The position numbers were made by a program, and so were the translations under genes. A stretch of 39,730 nucleotides of DNA from a virus: the IMG/VR virus record IMGVR_UViG_3300018868_000018, positions 1 through 39,730 of that record; one strand, written 5' to 3'. Positions 7,387 to 17,951 of the stretch are shown piece by piece (the stretch's first letter is position 1; every line of letters starts with the position of its first letter). Below the pieces are notes generated by a model that was given only the letters and a program-made list of their open reading frames with translations, was not told the DNA's origin and did no database searches.

Positions 7387-9246
7387 ATGTCCACAAAGTT
7401 TAATGATTATAGTTTAAATGCTGACGCTTATACAGCTTTTGATGCGCTTAGTTTAAAGAGCCTTCTTGTTAAACGTCTCAACGATACTGGTATTTTTACA
7501 GATCAAAACTTTGAGGGAAGCAATATTTCTGCATTTATAGATATTATTGCATATGCATATCACGTTCTCATTTTTTATCTCAATCAAACAAGCTCTGAAA
7601 GTACATTCTCTACTGCACAATTATATGAAAACATTAATAAGATTGTCAAACTTATTAATTACAAGCCTATAGGTTATCAAACTGCCATCTTACCCTTTAA
7701 AGCTGTGTCGACCGAAGTATTACCTCAAGGAATCTACACAATACCAAGATATTCATATTTTACTCTCAACGGAATTCATTATACATTTACAAAAGATACA
7801 ACATTCTCAAAGCTCACTGAAGCCATTGAACCTCTCACCTCCTTGCAAGACGAAAACGTCCTATATCAAGGTACAATTAATGAATATCCAATATATACAG
7901 CTACTGGTGTGCCATTTGAAGTATTGACTATGGTGCTTGTGAATAATAACGGTGACAACATTCCCATTGATCACTTCAATATTGATGTGTATGTTAAAAA
8001 CAATACTATATTAAACCCTGTTTGGGAAAAATGGGAACCAACTGAATCTTCTTTTTTGGAGAGAAGCAATTCAAAGACATATGAAATAAGGCTCAATGAA
8101 GATGAAAGATATGAGATAAAATTTGGCAATGGCATTAACGGAAAAAAACTATCTGCTGGTGATCAAGTTGCAGTCATGTATCTAAGAACAGATGGTACGT
8201 TAGGTGAAATAGGACCAGGTGTGTTGAACAACAATACTCTTTTTTATTATAGAACTCCATTATCACAAGCCATACTAACTGATACTGTTGCAACAGATTT
8301 AAATCTTTTGCCAAATGAACTAGTTTCTGCGTTGACATTTTCTAATGTTGATCCCTCAACGCCTTTTGTGACCCGCGAAACTGCTGCTAGTATTAAAGCT
8401 AATGCCACAAATACTTTCAGAAGCCAATACAGACTAATAACAGTCAGTGATTTTGCTAATTATATTAACAAAAATTATAGTAACTTGATAGCATCTGTGC
8501 AAGTAGTTAATAACTGGGACTACCTCACTGGTCATATGAAGTATTATTTTGACATGGGCATCACTAATCCAAGCCTGGAGTCCCGTGTGCTATTCAACCA
8601 GGTAAAATTTGCTGATTCTTGTAACTTCAATAACATATACATTTATGCTGTTCCACGATTAGAAAAACTCACAAGTTATGTTACCCGCACAAACTACCTC
8701 AATAGCTCATTGAAGCAATTAATAATGAATGATATGCAAGGTATAAAGCTTGCCACAGCAGAAATTATTGTTAATGATCCAGTTTACATGGCGTTTGATT
8801 TTGGAATTAGAAGCCCTGGTGAAGATCTATCTCCTAGCATAGCTGATACCTCATATTTTGAAGTAACACGCGATGTATATGCAAAAAGAAATCCACAATC
8901 AATACAAAATTCTGTCTATAATATATTTAAATCATACTTCTCAACAACAAAAGATAATTTAGGTACAACAATTAAAATTACTGATTTAACTAATTCTATT
9001 CTCGCAATTGAAGGTGTAAAAGATATCAATACAAAGCGTAAAATCGGCAATACTATTATTACCACCCCAGGCATTAGTTTCATTGTGTATAATCCTGTTT
9101 ATCCTAACAAGGATATTGATATAGTATCACAAAATCTACAATTACCCTATTACAAATATCCTTATATTCATAATGTCCTTGATTTTATTAATAAAATAAC
9201 TGTAGTTACACCCTCGTTGCAACAAATCACAACTACGGAGTATTAA
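7387..9246 (+). CDS. 6: Baseplate wedge protein, gp6 / baseplate J-like
   Basis: A 619-residue protein. The N-terminal signature (about residues 22-90) is typical of T4 gp6 and phage baseplate J proteins: L-L-V-K-R-L, then F-T-D-Q-N-F-E-G-S-N-I-S-A-F-I-D-I-I-A-Y, then a Y-L-N-Q-T-S-S-E-S helix, then A-Q-L-Y-E-N, and I-N-Y-K-P. Gp6 forms the inner wedge ring that dilates when the baseplate switches. A middle domain (about 170-270, V-Y-V-K-N, then Y-E-I-R-L-N-E-D-E-R-Y-E-I-K-F-G-N-G-I-N-G-K) matches the usual J-protein beta domain with its F-G-x-G-x-x-G-x-x turn. The size is close to T4 gp6 (660). It follows gp25 directly and is followed 2 bases later by the large gene at 9249, which takes the place of T4 gene 7. 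Confidence 0.92.
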   Translation: MSTKFNDYSLNADAYTAFDALSLKSLLVKRLNDTGIFTDQNFEGSNISAFIDIIAYAYHVLIFYLNQTSSESTFSTAQLYENINKIVKLINYKPIGYQTAILPFKAVSTEVLPQGIYTIPRYSYFTLNGIHYTFTKDTTFSKLTEAIEPLTSLQDENVLYQGTINEYPIYTATGVPFEVLTMVLVNNNGDNIPIDHFNIDVYVKNNTILNPVWEKWEPTESSFLERSNSKTYEIRLNEDERYEIKFGNGINGKKLSAGDQVAVMYLRTDGTLGEIGPGVLNNNTLFYYRTPLSQAILTDTVATDLNLLPNELVSALTFSNVDPSTPFVTRETAASIKANATNTFRSQYRLITVSDFANYINKNYSNLIASVQVVNNWDYLTGHMKYYFDMGITNPSLESRVLFNQVKFADSCNFNNIYIYAVPRLEKLTSYVTRTNYLNSSLKQLIMNDMQGIKLATAEIIVNDPVYMAFDFGIRSPGEDLSPSIADTSYFEVTRDVYAKRNPQSIQNSVYNIFKSYFSTTKDNLGTTIKITDLTNSILAIEGVKDINTKRKIGNTIITTPGISFIVYNPVYPNKDIDIVSQNLQLPYYKYPYIHNVLDFINKITVVTPSLQQITTTEY

Positions 9247-9248
9247 TT

Positions 9249-12200
9249 ATGCCAAGTTTTGATGCAACAAACGCAGCAAAGCCCAGTTTTGCATACGTAT
9301 ATTTCGATATTTTTGATTATACAAATACTTCTACTACTTCGAGCTACTCATTTCAACAGACACCGTTAAGCTTTGTTCCTGATATTACAAATATTAGTGT
9401 GTTATCAGGTAAAGTAATATCCAATAAATCTATACTGTGGGATTTTGGTGATGGTGTAACATCCCGCGAGTTTACTCCAACACATTGGTACAAATGGCCT
9501 GGACGATACACAGTTAGTCTAACTATTTTTGATGAAAAAAATACGCCATATAGAAGTCTCTACATACCTACAGTGACCATTCATAACTTTGTACCAGATG
9601 CAATTGATTTCGCTACAACGAAAAAATTTCTATATGACATGCCTGCAAGTAGCTTTACTGATCCAATTAGAGTTAATATGTTTCGAAGCTGGCAACAAAC
9701 TAGAAATCTAAGCTCATATGGATTTACTGTAAATCTTTATGCATCAGGTGCTGCAGCCAACTATGCAAATGTTGAAGAGTATTATAATGATAAATGGGCT
9801 CACTTAAAATCTTTAAGCCGGTTTTACGAACGTAGAAAGTTTAAAGACAGTAACAGCGAGCAATACATTGTAACAAATCAATTAACAGCTTATGATGATA
9901 TTCTTTATGGTGTTGTATCAGGCGGAGAAATAAAAAAATGCTCTGCAGATATTGAAGGAAGTTTTGTTATTGGCAGTTCTGCTACTGCTATTTTTTATTA
10001 TGTTGATGATCGGCCTAAAGCCTTTACTGCAAGACAGCTCCCTATTATTATTTTCGCGACCTTGGACAACAGCAATGTTATTGACCGTTTTACAATTTAT
10101 AATGATCAGTATATCAATACAAATCCTGCTCCGTACAGCTATTTAAACACCAGGCCTGCAGTATTACCTATCATTAAAGTGCGCCATAACCCTGCCACCA
10201 CACTATCAATAACTACTAATGGTATTGACGGTGAAGGTGATCTTAAAATTAGCTCTTTCTATTTACCTGAAATAAGCTTTCAAAACACCCAAATACCTGT
10301 CACTGTTCGAATGAAAGATGTACATGGATTTACCACAAAAACATATCCACCGCTCTATTGCACGCAGCAAGCTGCAACATCTGCAGATATTTATGACACA
10401 CAGATTGGTCTTGTAAAAATTGACAATGACGGCAATCGAATAGCGGTGCCGAATATTAAAATGTATGATGATTTTGATAATGACGCTCCCCGTGAAATTG
10501 GTGCGTTTTACAAAGGATACATGGTAGCTAATACTGCCACTACAAATTGTATTCTTACTGCTTCACTATCAATTAAAGATCCACTTAACTTCCCTTCAGA
10601 TTGCTTACTTGGCTGGATTGCGGCGCCTAATAATGATTCTGTAATTAGATTCTTTAGACAATTTTATTTTGATTTTTGTAACGGGTCTCTAAACGTAACA
10701 TTTTCTGCAATACAAGATTCATATAATGTGAACGGGTTGCGCGATATTTACTCCATTCAGGTTGCCCCATCTGGTGCTGGTGATGGCAATGATTATCAGA
10801 CTTGGATGGCTGATGGTGTCCGTGATCAAATTATTAAACTGAGTATTTACGGTGAATTACTCTCTGCATTTTCGCTTTCTGCCATGCCAACAGCCATATA
10901 TAAACCACTGCAGAACACATATGATGTGGTACCAATCGACTATCGTTCACGTGATATTAATAGTGCTGCACCAGGTAGCATGGTACTAGATGGTAAAAAT
11001 AATCTGTGGGTTGCATTGTTTGACAGTGTTTCGTGTATAAAAATCGACTCAAGCAAAGGCCTTGTAACACATATCGCTGTACCTGATTCCATGTTGCCAG
11101 GCTTTGAAAATTATGCGTTAACTGCAAGTGAACTATATAATCTACCTGCGCTGAGCGGTTTTGCCGGTGAAAATTTATTTTTACCAGCTAGTATTGACAC
11201 AGATTATGAGAATAATTTGTATGTTGCATACACACATCCTGTAGCAAACGTGTTGGTAAAATATGATACCACAGGAAAGCAATTAAGCAGCACTTGGTTA
11301 CCATGGGTAGAACAACCAGCCGGAATAATCGTTGATCGTGATTCAAACGTTTGGGTAGCAGTAATAAACCTGCATACCAATGAAACATCTCTAACAGCTC
11401 GTAATGACTTTTTATACAAATTCGACACCAATCTAGATTTAGTACAAGGGTATCCGCTTACAGGGTTCAAAGGCATTGGTGATTTGACTCTTGATGGTAA
11501 CCAAAACCTTTGGACATTTCATGACCGCGAGACTATTGTAAAGATAGATGCACAAACAAACGAACGCACAGAGTACCCTGGTGGCTCAGGATCAAATCAA
11601 TCAAGTTACATTCAAAGCATTGGTGCCATAGCAGCTGATACTTCCGATTACATATGGGTAGTCAATTCACTTGAAGGTAAAATTTACTTAATAGACACAT
11701 ATAGCAGCCCATATGTCACTGTTGATGACTATATTACAAGTGATTTATATGCAATTCCAGGATATACATCCTTTAAAGTAACATCTGCTTATTCTGAAAA
11801 AGCGTTCGTTGGGTATGGTGATTGGTTAGGACACAGATGGGTTAACAAGTATATGACATATACAACTCTTCAACGTGTCATTACAGGCGAGACACCCGTA
11901 TTCAATATATACCCTTTAAGTGGCCAACAAAGCATCATGAGTGTTAACGAGAACTTTGATGCATTAGATTTTTACAAAAACCTTGCATATCAAAACATAT
12001 TAATTGATAAAAAGGTACTTTTTGATAATTTCATTGGATCTGCTATTGGTAGCTTGGCATCAACACCCAATACCCTAGGCAAGGTTGTATATAGTAAGAT
12101 TGCTAATTTCACTGACAGTGTAGCAAATGTAGATACTGCAAATCTCAACCAATTAATTTCATTCTGTCAAGAACTAGCGGTTGATTTTGAATCATATAAT

Positions 12201-12770
12201 TACCCGTTCCCCCCAGAGCTTCGAAGAATCATTGACTTATGCTCCATAAATCAAAAAAGATTGTGGGGTGAAAAAAACCAATTCAATCTTGATTTTGATA
12301 TCAAGCAAACATACACAGAAGATTCACCTTATGGTAAAAACATAGGTGTGCAGGTATCGATACTGTCAGGATTGGTTGCAACAGGTGAACCCATTGTTGC
12401 TCGTGAGCTCTTCACTGACAGATACAATCTCGTCAATGTGCCTGCTATTTCAACCAATCCATTTGGACAAATTGTGCCTTTATCATCATGGAATGACAGT
12501 TGGGGGTGGGGACTCATAACAGCTCCACAGATATCTGGTGCTATGATTAAAGATTTCTACAAGTTCTACAGATATAAGACATATACACCAGATGTTGTCT
12601 TTAACAATGTCATTGACTGGGCAAACCCTAGAAACACACTTACATTCAACAACAGCTCATATGAAATGTGGTCGAAAGACAATGGACTTGTGCAGAGTCT
12701 CATTACATATGAACTAACAAAAGGATTGCGGTTATTTTTGAGCGGTAGTAACTTAGCATATAATAATTAA
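9249..12770 (+). CDS. Giant baseplate/virion protein with PKD domain and NHL-type propeller
   Basis: A 1173-residue protein. Residues about 45-115 form a PKD domain: W-D-F-G-D-G (near 64-69), then the [15 protein letters not shown] strand. Residues about 570-830 contain at least five NHL/SMP-30-like propeller strands of the form D-x-x-x-N-x-W-V-A, for example [31 protein letters not shown] and [12 protein letters not shown], with intervening K-I-D or K-F-D. Residues 830-1173 are of unknown fold. The position right after gp6 is that of T4 gp7, the wedge protein that bridges to the periphery, so a gp7-like role is an inference from order and size. PKD and NHL modules suggest surface-exposed binding functions. 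GGAG 8 bases upstream supports the ATG. Confidence 0.8.
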   Translation: MPSFDATNAAKPSFAYVYFDIFDYTNTSTTSSYSFQQTPLSFVPDITNISVLSGKVISNKSILWDFGDGVTSREFTPTHWYKWPGRYTVSLTIFDEKNTPYRSLYIPTVTIHNFVPDAIDFATTKKFLYDMPASSFTDPIRVNMFRSWQQTRNLSSYGFTVNLYASGAAANYANVEEYYNDKWAHLKSLSRFYERRKFKDSNSEQYIVTNQLTAYDDILYGVVSGGEIKKCSADIEGSFVIGSSATAIFYYVDDRPKAFTARQLPIIIFATLDNSNVIDRFTIYNDQYINTNPAPYSYLNTRPAVLPIIKVRHNPATTLSITTNGIDGEGDLKISSFYLPEISFQNTQIPVTVRMKDVHGFTTKTYPPLYCTQQAATSADIYDTQIGLVKIDNDGNRIAVPNIKMYDDFDNDAPREIGAFYKGYMVANTATTNCILTASLSIKDPLNFPSDCLLGWIAAPNNDSVIRFFRQFYFDFCNGSLNVTFSAIQDSYNVNGLRDIYSIQVAPSGAGDGNDYQTWMADGVRDQIIKLSIYGELLSAFSLSAMPTAIYKPLQNTYDVVPIDYRSRDINSAAPGSMVLDGKNNLWVALFDSVSCIKIDSSKGLVTHIAVPDSMLPGFENYALTASELYNLPALSGFAGENLFLPASIDTDYENNLYVAYTHPVANVLVKYDTTGKQLSSTWLPWVEQPAGIIVDRDSNVWVAVINLHTNETSLTARNDFLYKFDTNLDLVQGYPLTGFKGIGDLTLDGNQNLWTFHDRETIVKIDAQTNERTEYPGGSGSNQSSYIQSIGAIAADTSDYIWVVNSLEGKIYLIDTYSSPYVTVDDYITSDLYAIPGYTSFKVTSAYSEKAFVGYGDWLGHRWVNKYMTYTTLQRVITGETPVFNIYPLSGQQSIMSVNENFDALDFYKNLAYQNILIDKKVLFDNFIGSAIGSLASTPNTLGKVVYSKIANFTDSVANVDTANLNQLISFCQELAVDFESYNYPFPPELRRIIDLCSINQKRLWGEKNQFNLDFDIKQTYTEDSPYGKNIGVQVSILSGLVATGEPIVARELFTDRYNLVNVPAISTNPFGQIVPLSSWNDSWGWGLITAPQISGAMIKDFYKFYRYKTYTPDVVFNNVIDWANPRNTLTFNNSSYEMWSKDNGLVQSLITYELTKGLRLFLSGSNLAYNN

Positions 12771-12773
12771 ATA
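12766..12773 (+). promoter_or_regulatory. T4-like late promoter (ATTAAATA)
   Basis: ATTAAATA is followed by TTTCA and the ATG at 12779, a 5-base spacing. It overlaps the stop codon of the preceding gene, and there is no Shine-Dalgarno sequence. Confidence 0.7.
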
Positions 12774-12778
12774 TTTCA

Positions 12779-15700
12779 ATGCAACAGTTTACAGGCTATA
12801 TTAAGGATACTGTTGAGAATTCCATTATTGCAGATCCACAGAATTTATATGCTGTTGATAACAATAAACCATTGCCGTTTACTGCTTGGCTCTCGTACAA
12901 CAATGCACTCTATGAAGATACAGGTTCATATTTAAAGAATTATCAAGCGTACGTAAATGATTGGTTTGCTGCTAATAGCAGTAAATCTGATGGTAGGGGT
13001 GATTTTACACGCTCACTGTATGTTGATTTAATAAAAGAAATTTCAATAAATTTCACAACACCAGACGAAAAACGGTTTTTAACTAATCTTAATTTTACGA
13101 ATAGTAGAGACATGGCAACAGCTCTGCCTTTCTTCTCAAAGAAAATAAAAGATGTATGCTTGTACTTCTCAAGTGTACGGGATCATGTCAAACATGCATC
13201 TGTGCAGCATAACCTAAGAGGTTCAACGTTTGGTATAGAGACTGTTCTCTATAATGAATTGCTCAGATATCTGAGCACAGAAGACAGCTACATCACACTC
13301 CGTTCATTAGGAATGTCATTAACAGCCATTCGTGATTCACTCTCATTTAAAATAGAAGAGTTATATGATAGATACAGCAACTATTTTGATGTCAATCCTC
13401 AGACCCCTTTATCAGCATATGACAGCAGTTACGGGACAAGAAAAGAGTTTTTTGGTGCAAATGTAATTGATGTTGATCCTTATTTGTTTACCAATCTGGA
13501 GGGCACGATATCCACAGCAATCACTAACGCAATCACTGCATACCCTTTTTATCTCAATGAGCTGGGAACACTGTTCACAGTTAATCCCAAAGTAAGCGCT
13601 GATCAGCTCTATTACTTGCAAGATAGTGACTTTATTAGCACAATAAATGATGCATCATTGGAGAATCTCAACATTTTAAACAAACGCTTACTCACACAGA
13701 AATTCATAGGCACAGATTACTACTATCTTTCTACAGGCAATACAGCTACAAGTATTGTTTCAGGCTTATTATTCAAAGCAGCTAACGACTATGCAAATTT
13801 TGCAAACAAAAGATACCCCTCTATTGCAGCTGTACCAAGTAATAAATTTTTAATTAAGCCCACAGAACTCGGACTATTCTTTAAGCCCGATAAATTGGGC
13901 ATTCTAACCTTTACTAATTTTAACTTTTACCCAACAATCGATATAGAGAAACTCGCACCCAACTCTTTATATGTGTTTCCAGATCCCTTCAAACAAGGAA
14001 ACATTTCAGCTGAAACTGGCTCAGTGTTTGATACACCATTAAAGTTTGTTGAAGATATAACTCTAACAAAATCTGATGCATCTAATAACTATAGTTTTGG
14101 TGACATCATTTCTGATAGTAAATTGCAACTGTTCAGAGGATACCAATCTCGTGAACAGACTTTGGAATATTCTCATCAAGGACTATCTCGATATACTGAC
14201 CCAACAGATTTCTTTCAAGGTGAACGAAAGAACTTATGGGCCAATAATGATATCTTTCCTCAAAAACCTGCAGGGTTTTATGACATTGATGCGCGCACAA
14301 AAGCACTTCTACCCATAAATGAAACACTTGTGCAATACAAGAGTGATGTTTTCGGTAATGACTACGGGTTATATAAAAAGATATACAAAAATAAAGATTT
14401 AACAAGAGCACAGTCATTAGTTGATCAAGGTATATTTAGAAGCGATGCAACGATTTGTCTTATAGCTAATGGACACACATTTTATGATGCAATCTCTGGA
14501 TATAATTTTGATTATACTACATATGATCCTCTACGCAAATACTCAGGCATAATTACAAAAACAGCACCAACCCTGCAAGGGTTAGACGAACATTGGACAA
14601 AAGATCTTTCACTGTACAAGAATGGGCCACCCATATTAACACTCTCAGGTGTACATGTTGATTTTATACTATCTCAAAGATTTCAACCAGACTTATTTTG
14701 CGATAGTTCAAACTATATTTATAATAATTTTGATTGCAGTATATATGATTGTGTTTCGTTTGTACCGAGTACATCATCAATGTATCATGATCCATTAACA
14801 GATACATCTGAATTTGTATCTGATGACAGTCTTTTATACTACAACACTTTAATTGACGGAGCAGCAAGTCGCCGATCTTCTCCTCCAACCTACCGCCCTA
14901 GTTATCTTTACCGCCCAGACTTCACTTTCATGCCATCTGGCAGCACTGTGGGCCTGATGGATGGGTTCTACATGACAGTTGCAAGTGCTGATCCTTGCAC
15001 AGACATATATAGGTATCCAGATCCATACTTCCTTAAGAGCCCATTCTTTAATGTACCCACAAACAACAGACTATCAAAATACAACACAACGTTACCAGAA
15101 GTTACAGAAGCTGAGTCATTATATGAGGCAAGAAACAAGGTGTATGGTAGTTTTTACTTTAGAAACAACAATTCATCCACACTTCTGCCAGTTTCTGCAG
15201 CCTTGAGCGGTGTATTCATAAAATACAATTCTGAAATTCGTGAAGATGTTAACAACCGCATTATTAATTTTGACATGTTTTATGACTTGCTCTTCATTGA
15301 AACAGAGAATTATGTGTTGTTTGAAAAGCTTTACTTTAACTATGAAGATAACATGCTCTATGGTAATGCAAGAGCTGATACTGTAATATACAAGGGTGAT
15401 CATCGCGACTTTGAAGATATTTCATTGCCTTGGCTAAATGAAGCAAGAAAAGAACTGTTTTTTGTCAAGACAACATTATTTCATGATTTAAGTTGTTCCA
15501 ATCAAAAAATTGTGTATCCTGAGATTTATACTGTCAATATTAACAGCGGTGATGTGGTAAAGCTTTACCCTTTTAACAAGCATGTAACACGTGAAGATGT
15601 CAATACATATTCGTTGATTGAAACTGATCCTTATGTTAAGATTAATATTGTTGAAACTGAGAAGCCACTTATCAACTACAATGATGATACAAATTATTAT

Positions 15701-17926
15701 GTCATCTCCTTCTTAGGCAAAGATGTATCAAATCTGTTCTACGTGTACAGAACATCATTCAAGTACATTGTTGATAAGCTTGAAATTGTTGAAAATAGCT
15801 TCTTCAAGCCACGCGTTGATGTATATTCAGAAAATTTTTGTGACCCTGTAACAGGTCGTTATTTTAGAGAATACACTAACAAGTTTGATAATAAGGACGC
15901 AGGATACATTGATGATGATGGTACATTCACATTCAATATTGAAAATCCTGATCCGTTCCCTCCACATACCCCCACAATGACTGCAACACAGACACCCACT
16001 GTGACGCCAACACCTACACAGACACCCACAATAACTGTTACCCGTACTGTGACAATGACACCCACCAAGACACCTACTGTTACGCCAACTTACACCAGAC
16101 CTGCAACACCCACACCCACACCAACTATTACAAGTACATTGACATATTCTGTAACACCTACCAAGACACCTACACAAACAGTCACAATGACTGATAATCC
16201 AGATCCTCTGCTTGAACCGACACCACCACCTACTCGTACACCCACCAAGACACCCACTGTGACACCCACAATGACAAGTACACCCACCAACACACCCACC
16301 ATAACATACACATCCACACCCACATTGACCATTTCCGTGACCCCCACACGTACAGTTACAGGTTCTGTGCAACCTACACGCACTCCAACCATCACACCCA
16401 CTATGACACCCACACGAACACCCACATCCACCATTACACCAACTGCATCTGTAACATCTTCACCTACCGCCACACCGACGCGAACAACAACACCTACTGT
16501 GACACCTACTGTGACGCCCACACAAACTGTGACACCCACACACATTGTAATTGTTGAGCCTATACTTGATTTAGTTGCCACATACCAACCTACAGTGCCT
16601 TGTGTTAGAAACTTTATTACAAACAATTGCACAAACGGAGGATTTCAAGTTATTGTTGATGCTGGTGCATACAATCTTGTTGATGCCACTCAAGTAACAC
16701 TAATTATCAATGGCGGCATACACTCAACAGCCAACGTTATTAATGGGTATGCAACATTTACTCTTCTACAATTTGACGGCAATATGGCAGTTCGTGTGCA
16801 AGCGCAAAATAACTTTGGATACATAAGCAATATGCTCACTGTTGTTGTACCAGCTTATCCTGATACTGTGGCTGAGCCACCTGTAATAGCAGAACCGCCA
16901 ACTGTTCAAGTTGTATCTGTTAAAGCGCCAAGAACACCTTGTGGCGTCAACCCATATACAAATAAGTGTAGTTACGGAAGCACACGTCTACTTGTATATG
17001 CTGGCAAGCTATGGCAAAGCACTGAAAGACGCGCATCAAAAGTTACACTATACATCAACGACGTGCCATACGGGACAATTAACTGCACACAAAGCAATTC
17101 TTCCGGTAATTATAATTATGTTGATATCAACGAATACCTAGGATTTGATAGCGATACACAATATGCAATAAGAGCAGTTAATGAATTTAATACTCTTAGT
17201 CAGATAACATATGTGAAGATTCCTTCATATCCGTTCCCACCACCGCTCCCACCTGCGCCTCCCGTACCTTCTGTATCTTATACAATACTTAGAAATAATA
17301 ATTTAAACCTAAGAGAGCTTTATCTATCCATGTCTGGAGATAAAACTAATAAACCAGTAAATGCGACATTTAATATCAGCAACGACATTGGCAGTACTGC
17401 CATTAGTTCACCTGCAATATATACTGGCTCATGGCCTCAAGGATCAACTTTAACAATTAATAATAATAGTTACATTACTGGAAGAGGTGGTGATGGAGGT
17501 GCAGTCGCGACGTCAGGTAATCCAGGTGGACCTGCCATAATCCTACAGTATACTGCCACAATTAATAATTATGGCGTCATAGGCGGTGGCGGAGGTGGAG
17601 GTGGAGGCGGGAGACACAACAGTAGCTCATCATTCGCAGCGGCACTCTACAAGCCAGGCGGTGGTGGCGGTGGAGCTGGTATAGTACCGGGCTCTGGTGG
17701 CACTGGTAGTGGTGGATCAGGGGCCGCAGGAACAAAAACAGCTGGCGGAGCTGGAGCGGGGGGAAGAACCTTCGGAGGTGCTGGTGGCGCCCTCGGTCAA
17801 CCTGGTGCCGGGTCCTCCAGTGGCATAACTGCAGGAGGTGCCGCTGGTGCAGCTATTGTTCGAAACGGATTTGGACTAACACTTAATAACATAGGATCAG
17901 GAGTCGTATATGGTAGTACATCATAA
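12779..17926 (+). CDS. Giant virion protein: structural core, Thr-Pro linker, two Ig-like domains, glycine-rich adhesin tip
   Basis: A 1715-residue protein. The first ~1050 residues resemble, as I recall them, large baseplate-associated virion proteins of big myophages (near residue 85: [15 protein letters not shown]; near 100: K-R-F-L-T-N-L-N-F; near 120: [10 protein letters not shown]). Residues ~1061-1256 are a Thr-Pro linker. Residues ~1270-1360 and ~1377-1486 are two related beta domains, each starting with a P-C-x8-C pair and ending in V-P-A-Y-P or I-P-S-Y-P. Residues ~1500-1715 form a glycine-rich tip (R-G-G-D-G-G, then N-N-Y-G-V-I-G followed by ten Gly, then G-G-A-G repeats). The tip resembles the polyglycine-sandwich receptor-binding domain of T-even gp38-type adhesins. 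The protein probably anchors at the baseplate and carries a receptor-binding tip. It starts 5 bases after a late promoter. Confidence 0.8.
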   Translation: MQQFTGYIKDTVENSIIADPQNLYAVDNNKPLPFTAWLSYNNALYEDTGSYLKNYQAYVNDWFAANSSKSDGRGDFTRSLYVDLIKEISINFTTPDEKRFLTNLNFTNSRDMATALPFFSKKIKDVCLYFSSVRDHVKHASVQHNLRGSTFGIETVLYNELLRYLSTEDSYITLRSLGMSLTAIRDSLSFKIEELYDRYSNYFDVNPQTPLSAYDSSYGTRKEFFGANVIDVDPYLFTNLEGTISTAITNAITAYPFYLNELGTLFTVNPKVSADQLYYLQDSDFISTINDASLENLNILNKRLLTQKFIGTDYYYLSTGNTATSIVSGLLFKAANDYANFANKRYPSIAAVPSNKFLIKPTELGLFFKPDKLGILTFTNFNFYPTIDIEKLAPNSLYVFPDPFKQGNISAETGSVFDTPLKFVEDITLTKSDASNNYSFGDIISDSKLQLFRGYQSREQTLEYSHQGLSRYTDPTDFFQGERKNLWANNDIFPQKPAGFYDIDARTKALLPINETLVQYKSDVFGNDYGLYKKIYKNKDLTRAQSLVDQGIFRSDATICLIANGHTFYDAISGYNFDYTTYDPLRKYSGIITKTAPTLQGLDEHWTKDLSLYKNGPPILTLSGVHVDFILSQRFQPDLFCDSSNYIYNNFDCSIYDCVSFVPSTSSMYHDPLTDTSEFVSDDSLLYYNTLIDGAASRRSSPPTYRPSYLYRPDFTFMPSGSTVGLMDGFYMTVASADPCTDIYRYPDPYFLKSPFFNVPTNNRLSKYNTTLPEVTEAESLYEARNKVYGSFYFRNNNSSTLLPVSAALSGVFIKYNSEIREDVNNRIINFDMFYDLLFIETENYVLFEKLYFNYEDNMLYGNARADTVIYKGDHRDFEDISLPWLNEARKELFFVKTTLFHDLSCSNQKIVYPEIYTVNINSGDVVKLYPFNKHVTREDVNTYSLIETDPYVKINIVETEKPLINYNDDTNYYVISFLGKDVSNLFYVYRTSFKYIVDKLEIVENSFFKPRVDVYSENFCDPVTGRYFREYTNKFDNKDAGYIDDDGTFTFNIENPDPFPPHTPTMTATQTPTVTPTPTQTPTITVTRTVTMTPTKTPTVTPTYTRPATPTPTPTITSTLTYSVTPTKTPTQTVTMTDNPDPLLEPTPPPTRTPTKTPTVTPTMTSTPTNTPTITYTSTPTLTISVTPTRTVTGSVQPTRTPTITPTMTPTRTPTSTITPTASVTSSPTATPTRTTTPTVTPTVTPTQTVTPTHIVIVEPILDLVATYQPTVPCVRNFITNNCTNGGFQVIVDAGAYNLVDATQVTLIINGGIHSTANVINGYATFTLLQFDGNMAVRVQAQNNFGYISNMLTVVVPAYPDTVAEPPVIAEPPTVQVVSVKAPRTPCGVNPYTNKCSYGSTRLLVYAGKLWQSTERRASKVTLYINDVPYGTINCTQSNSSGNYNYVDINEYLGFDSDTQYAIRAVNEFNTLSQITYVKIPSYPFPPPLPPAPPVPSVSYTILRNNNLNLRELYLSMSGDKTNKPVNATFNISNDIGSTAISSPAIYTGSWPQGSTLTINNNSYITGRGGDGGAVATSGNPGGPAIILQYTATINNYGVIGGGGGGGGGGRHNSSSSFAAALYKPGGGGGGAGIVPGSGGTGSGGSGAAGTKTAGGAGAGGRTFGGAGGALGQPGAGSSSGITAGGAAGAAIVRNGFGLTLNNIGSGVVYGSTS
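15962..16545 (+). repeat. Thr-Pro linker tract, interrupted
   Basis: About 195 residues of T-P-T-x and T-x-T-P units, coded by alternating ACN and CCN codons with almost no G on this strand. It is interrupted near 16183-16230 by an acidic/proline segment ([11 protein letters not shown]). It separates the structural core from the Ig-like and adhesin part of the same protein. Confidence 0.95.
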
Positions 17927-17931
17927 TAAAT

Positions 17932-17939
17932 CTTAAATA
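17932..17939 (+). promoter_or_regulatory. Probable late promoter (CTTAAATA)
   Basis: CTTAAATA lies 12 bases before the ATG at 17952, in the 25-base gap between two fibre genes. The same octamer precedes the gene at 24555. It is weaker and further from the start than the other late promoters. Confidence 0.45.
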
Positions 17940-17951
17940 TAGAAAAATAAT

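Noticed and set aside
15827-16372. Minus-strand Cys/Gly-rich frame (also at 25827-26072 and 20346-20531).
   Set aside because: Another shifted antisense reading of the Thr-Pro repeat DNA; the cysteine richness comes from TGT/TGC in the complement of ACA/GCA and is not a protein signal.
15962-16545. CRISPR array, because of short regular repeats.
   Set aside because: There are no constant repeats with unique spacers; the period is a codon-level Thr-Pro pattern in one long open frame.
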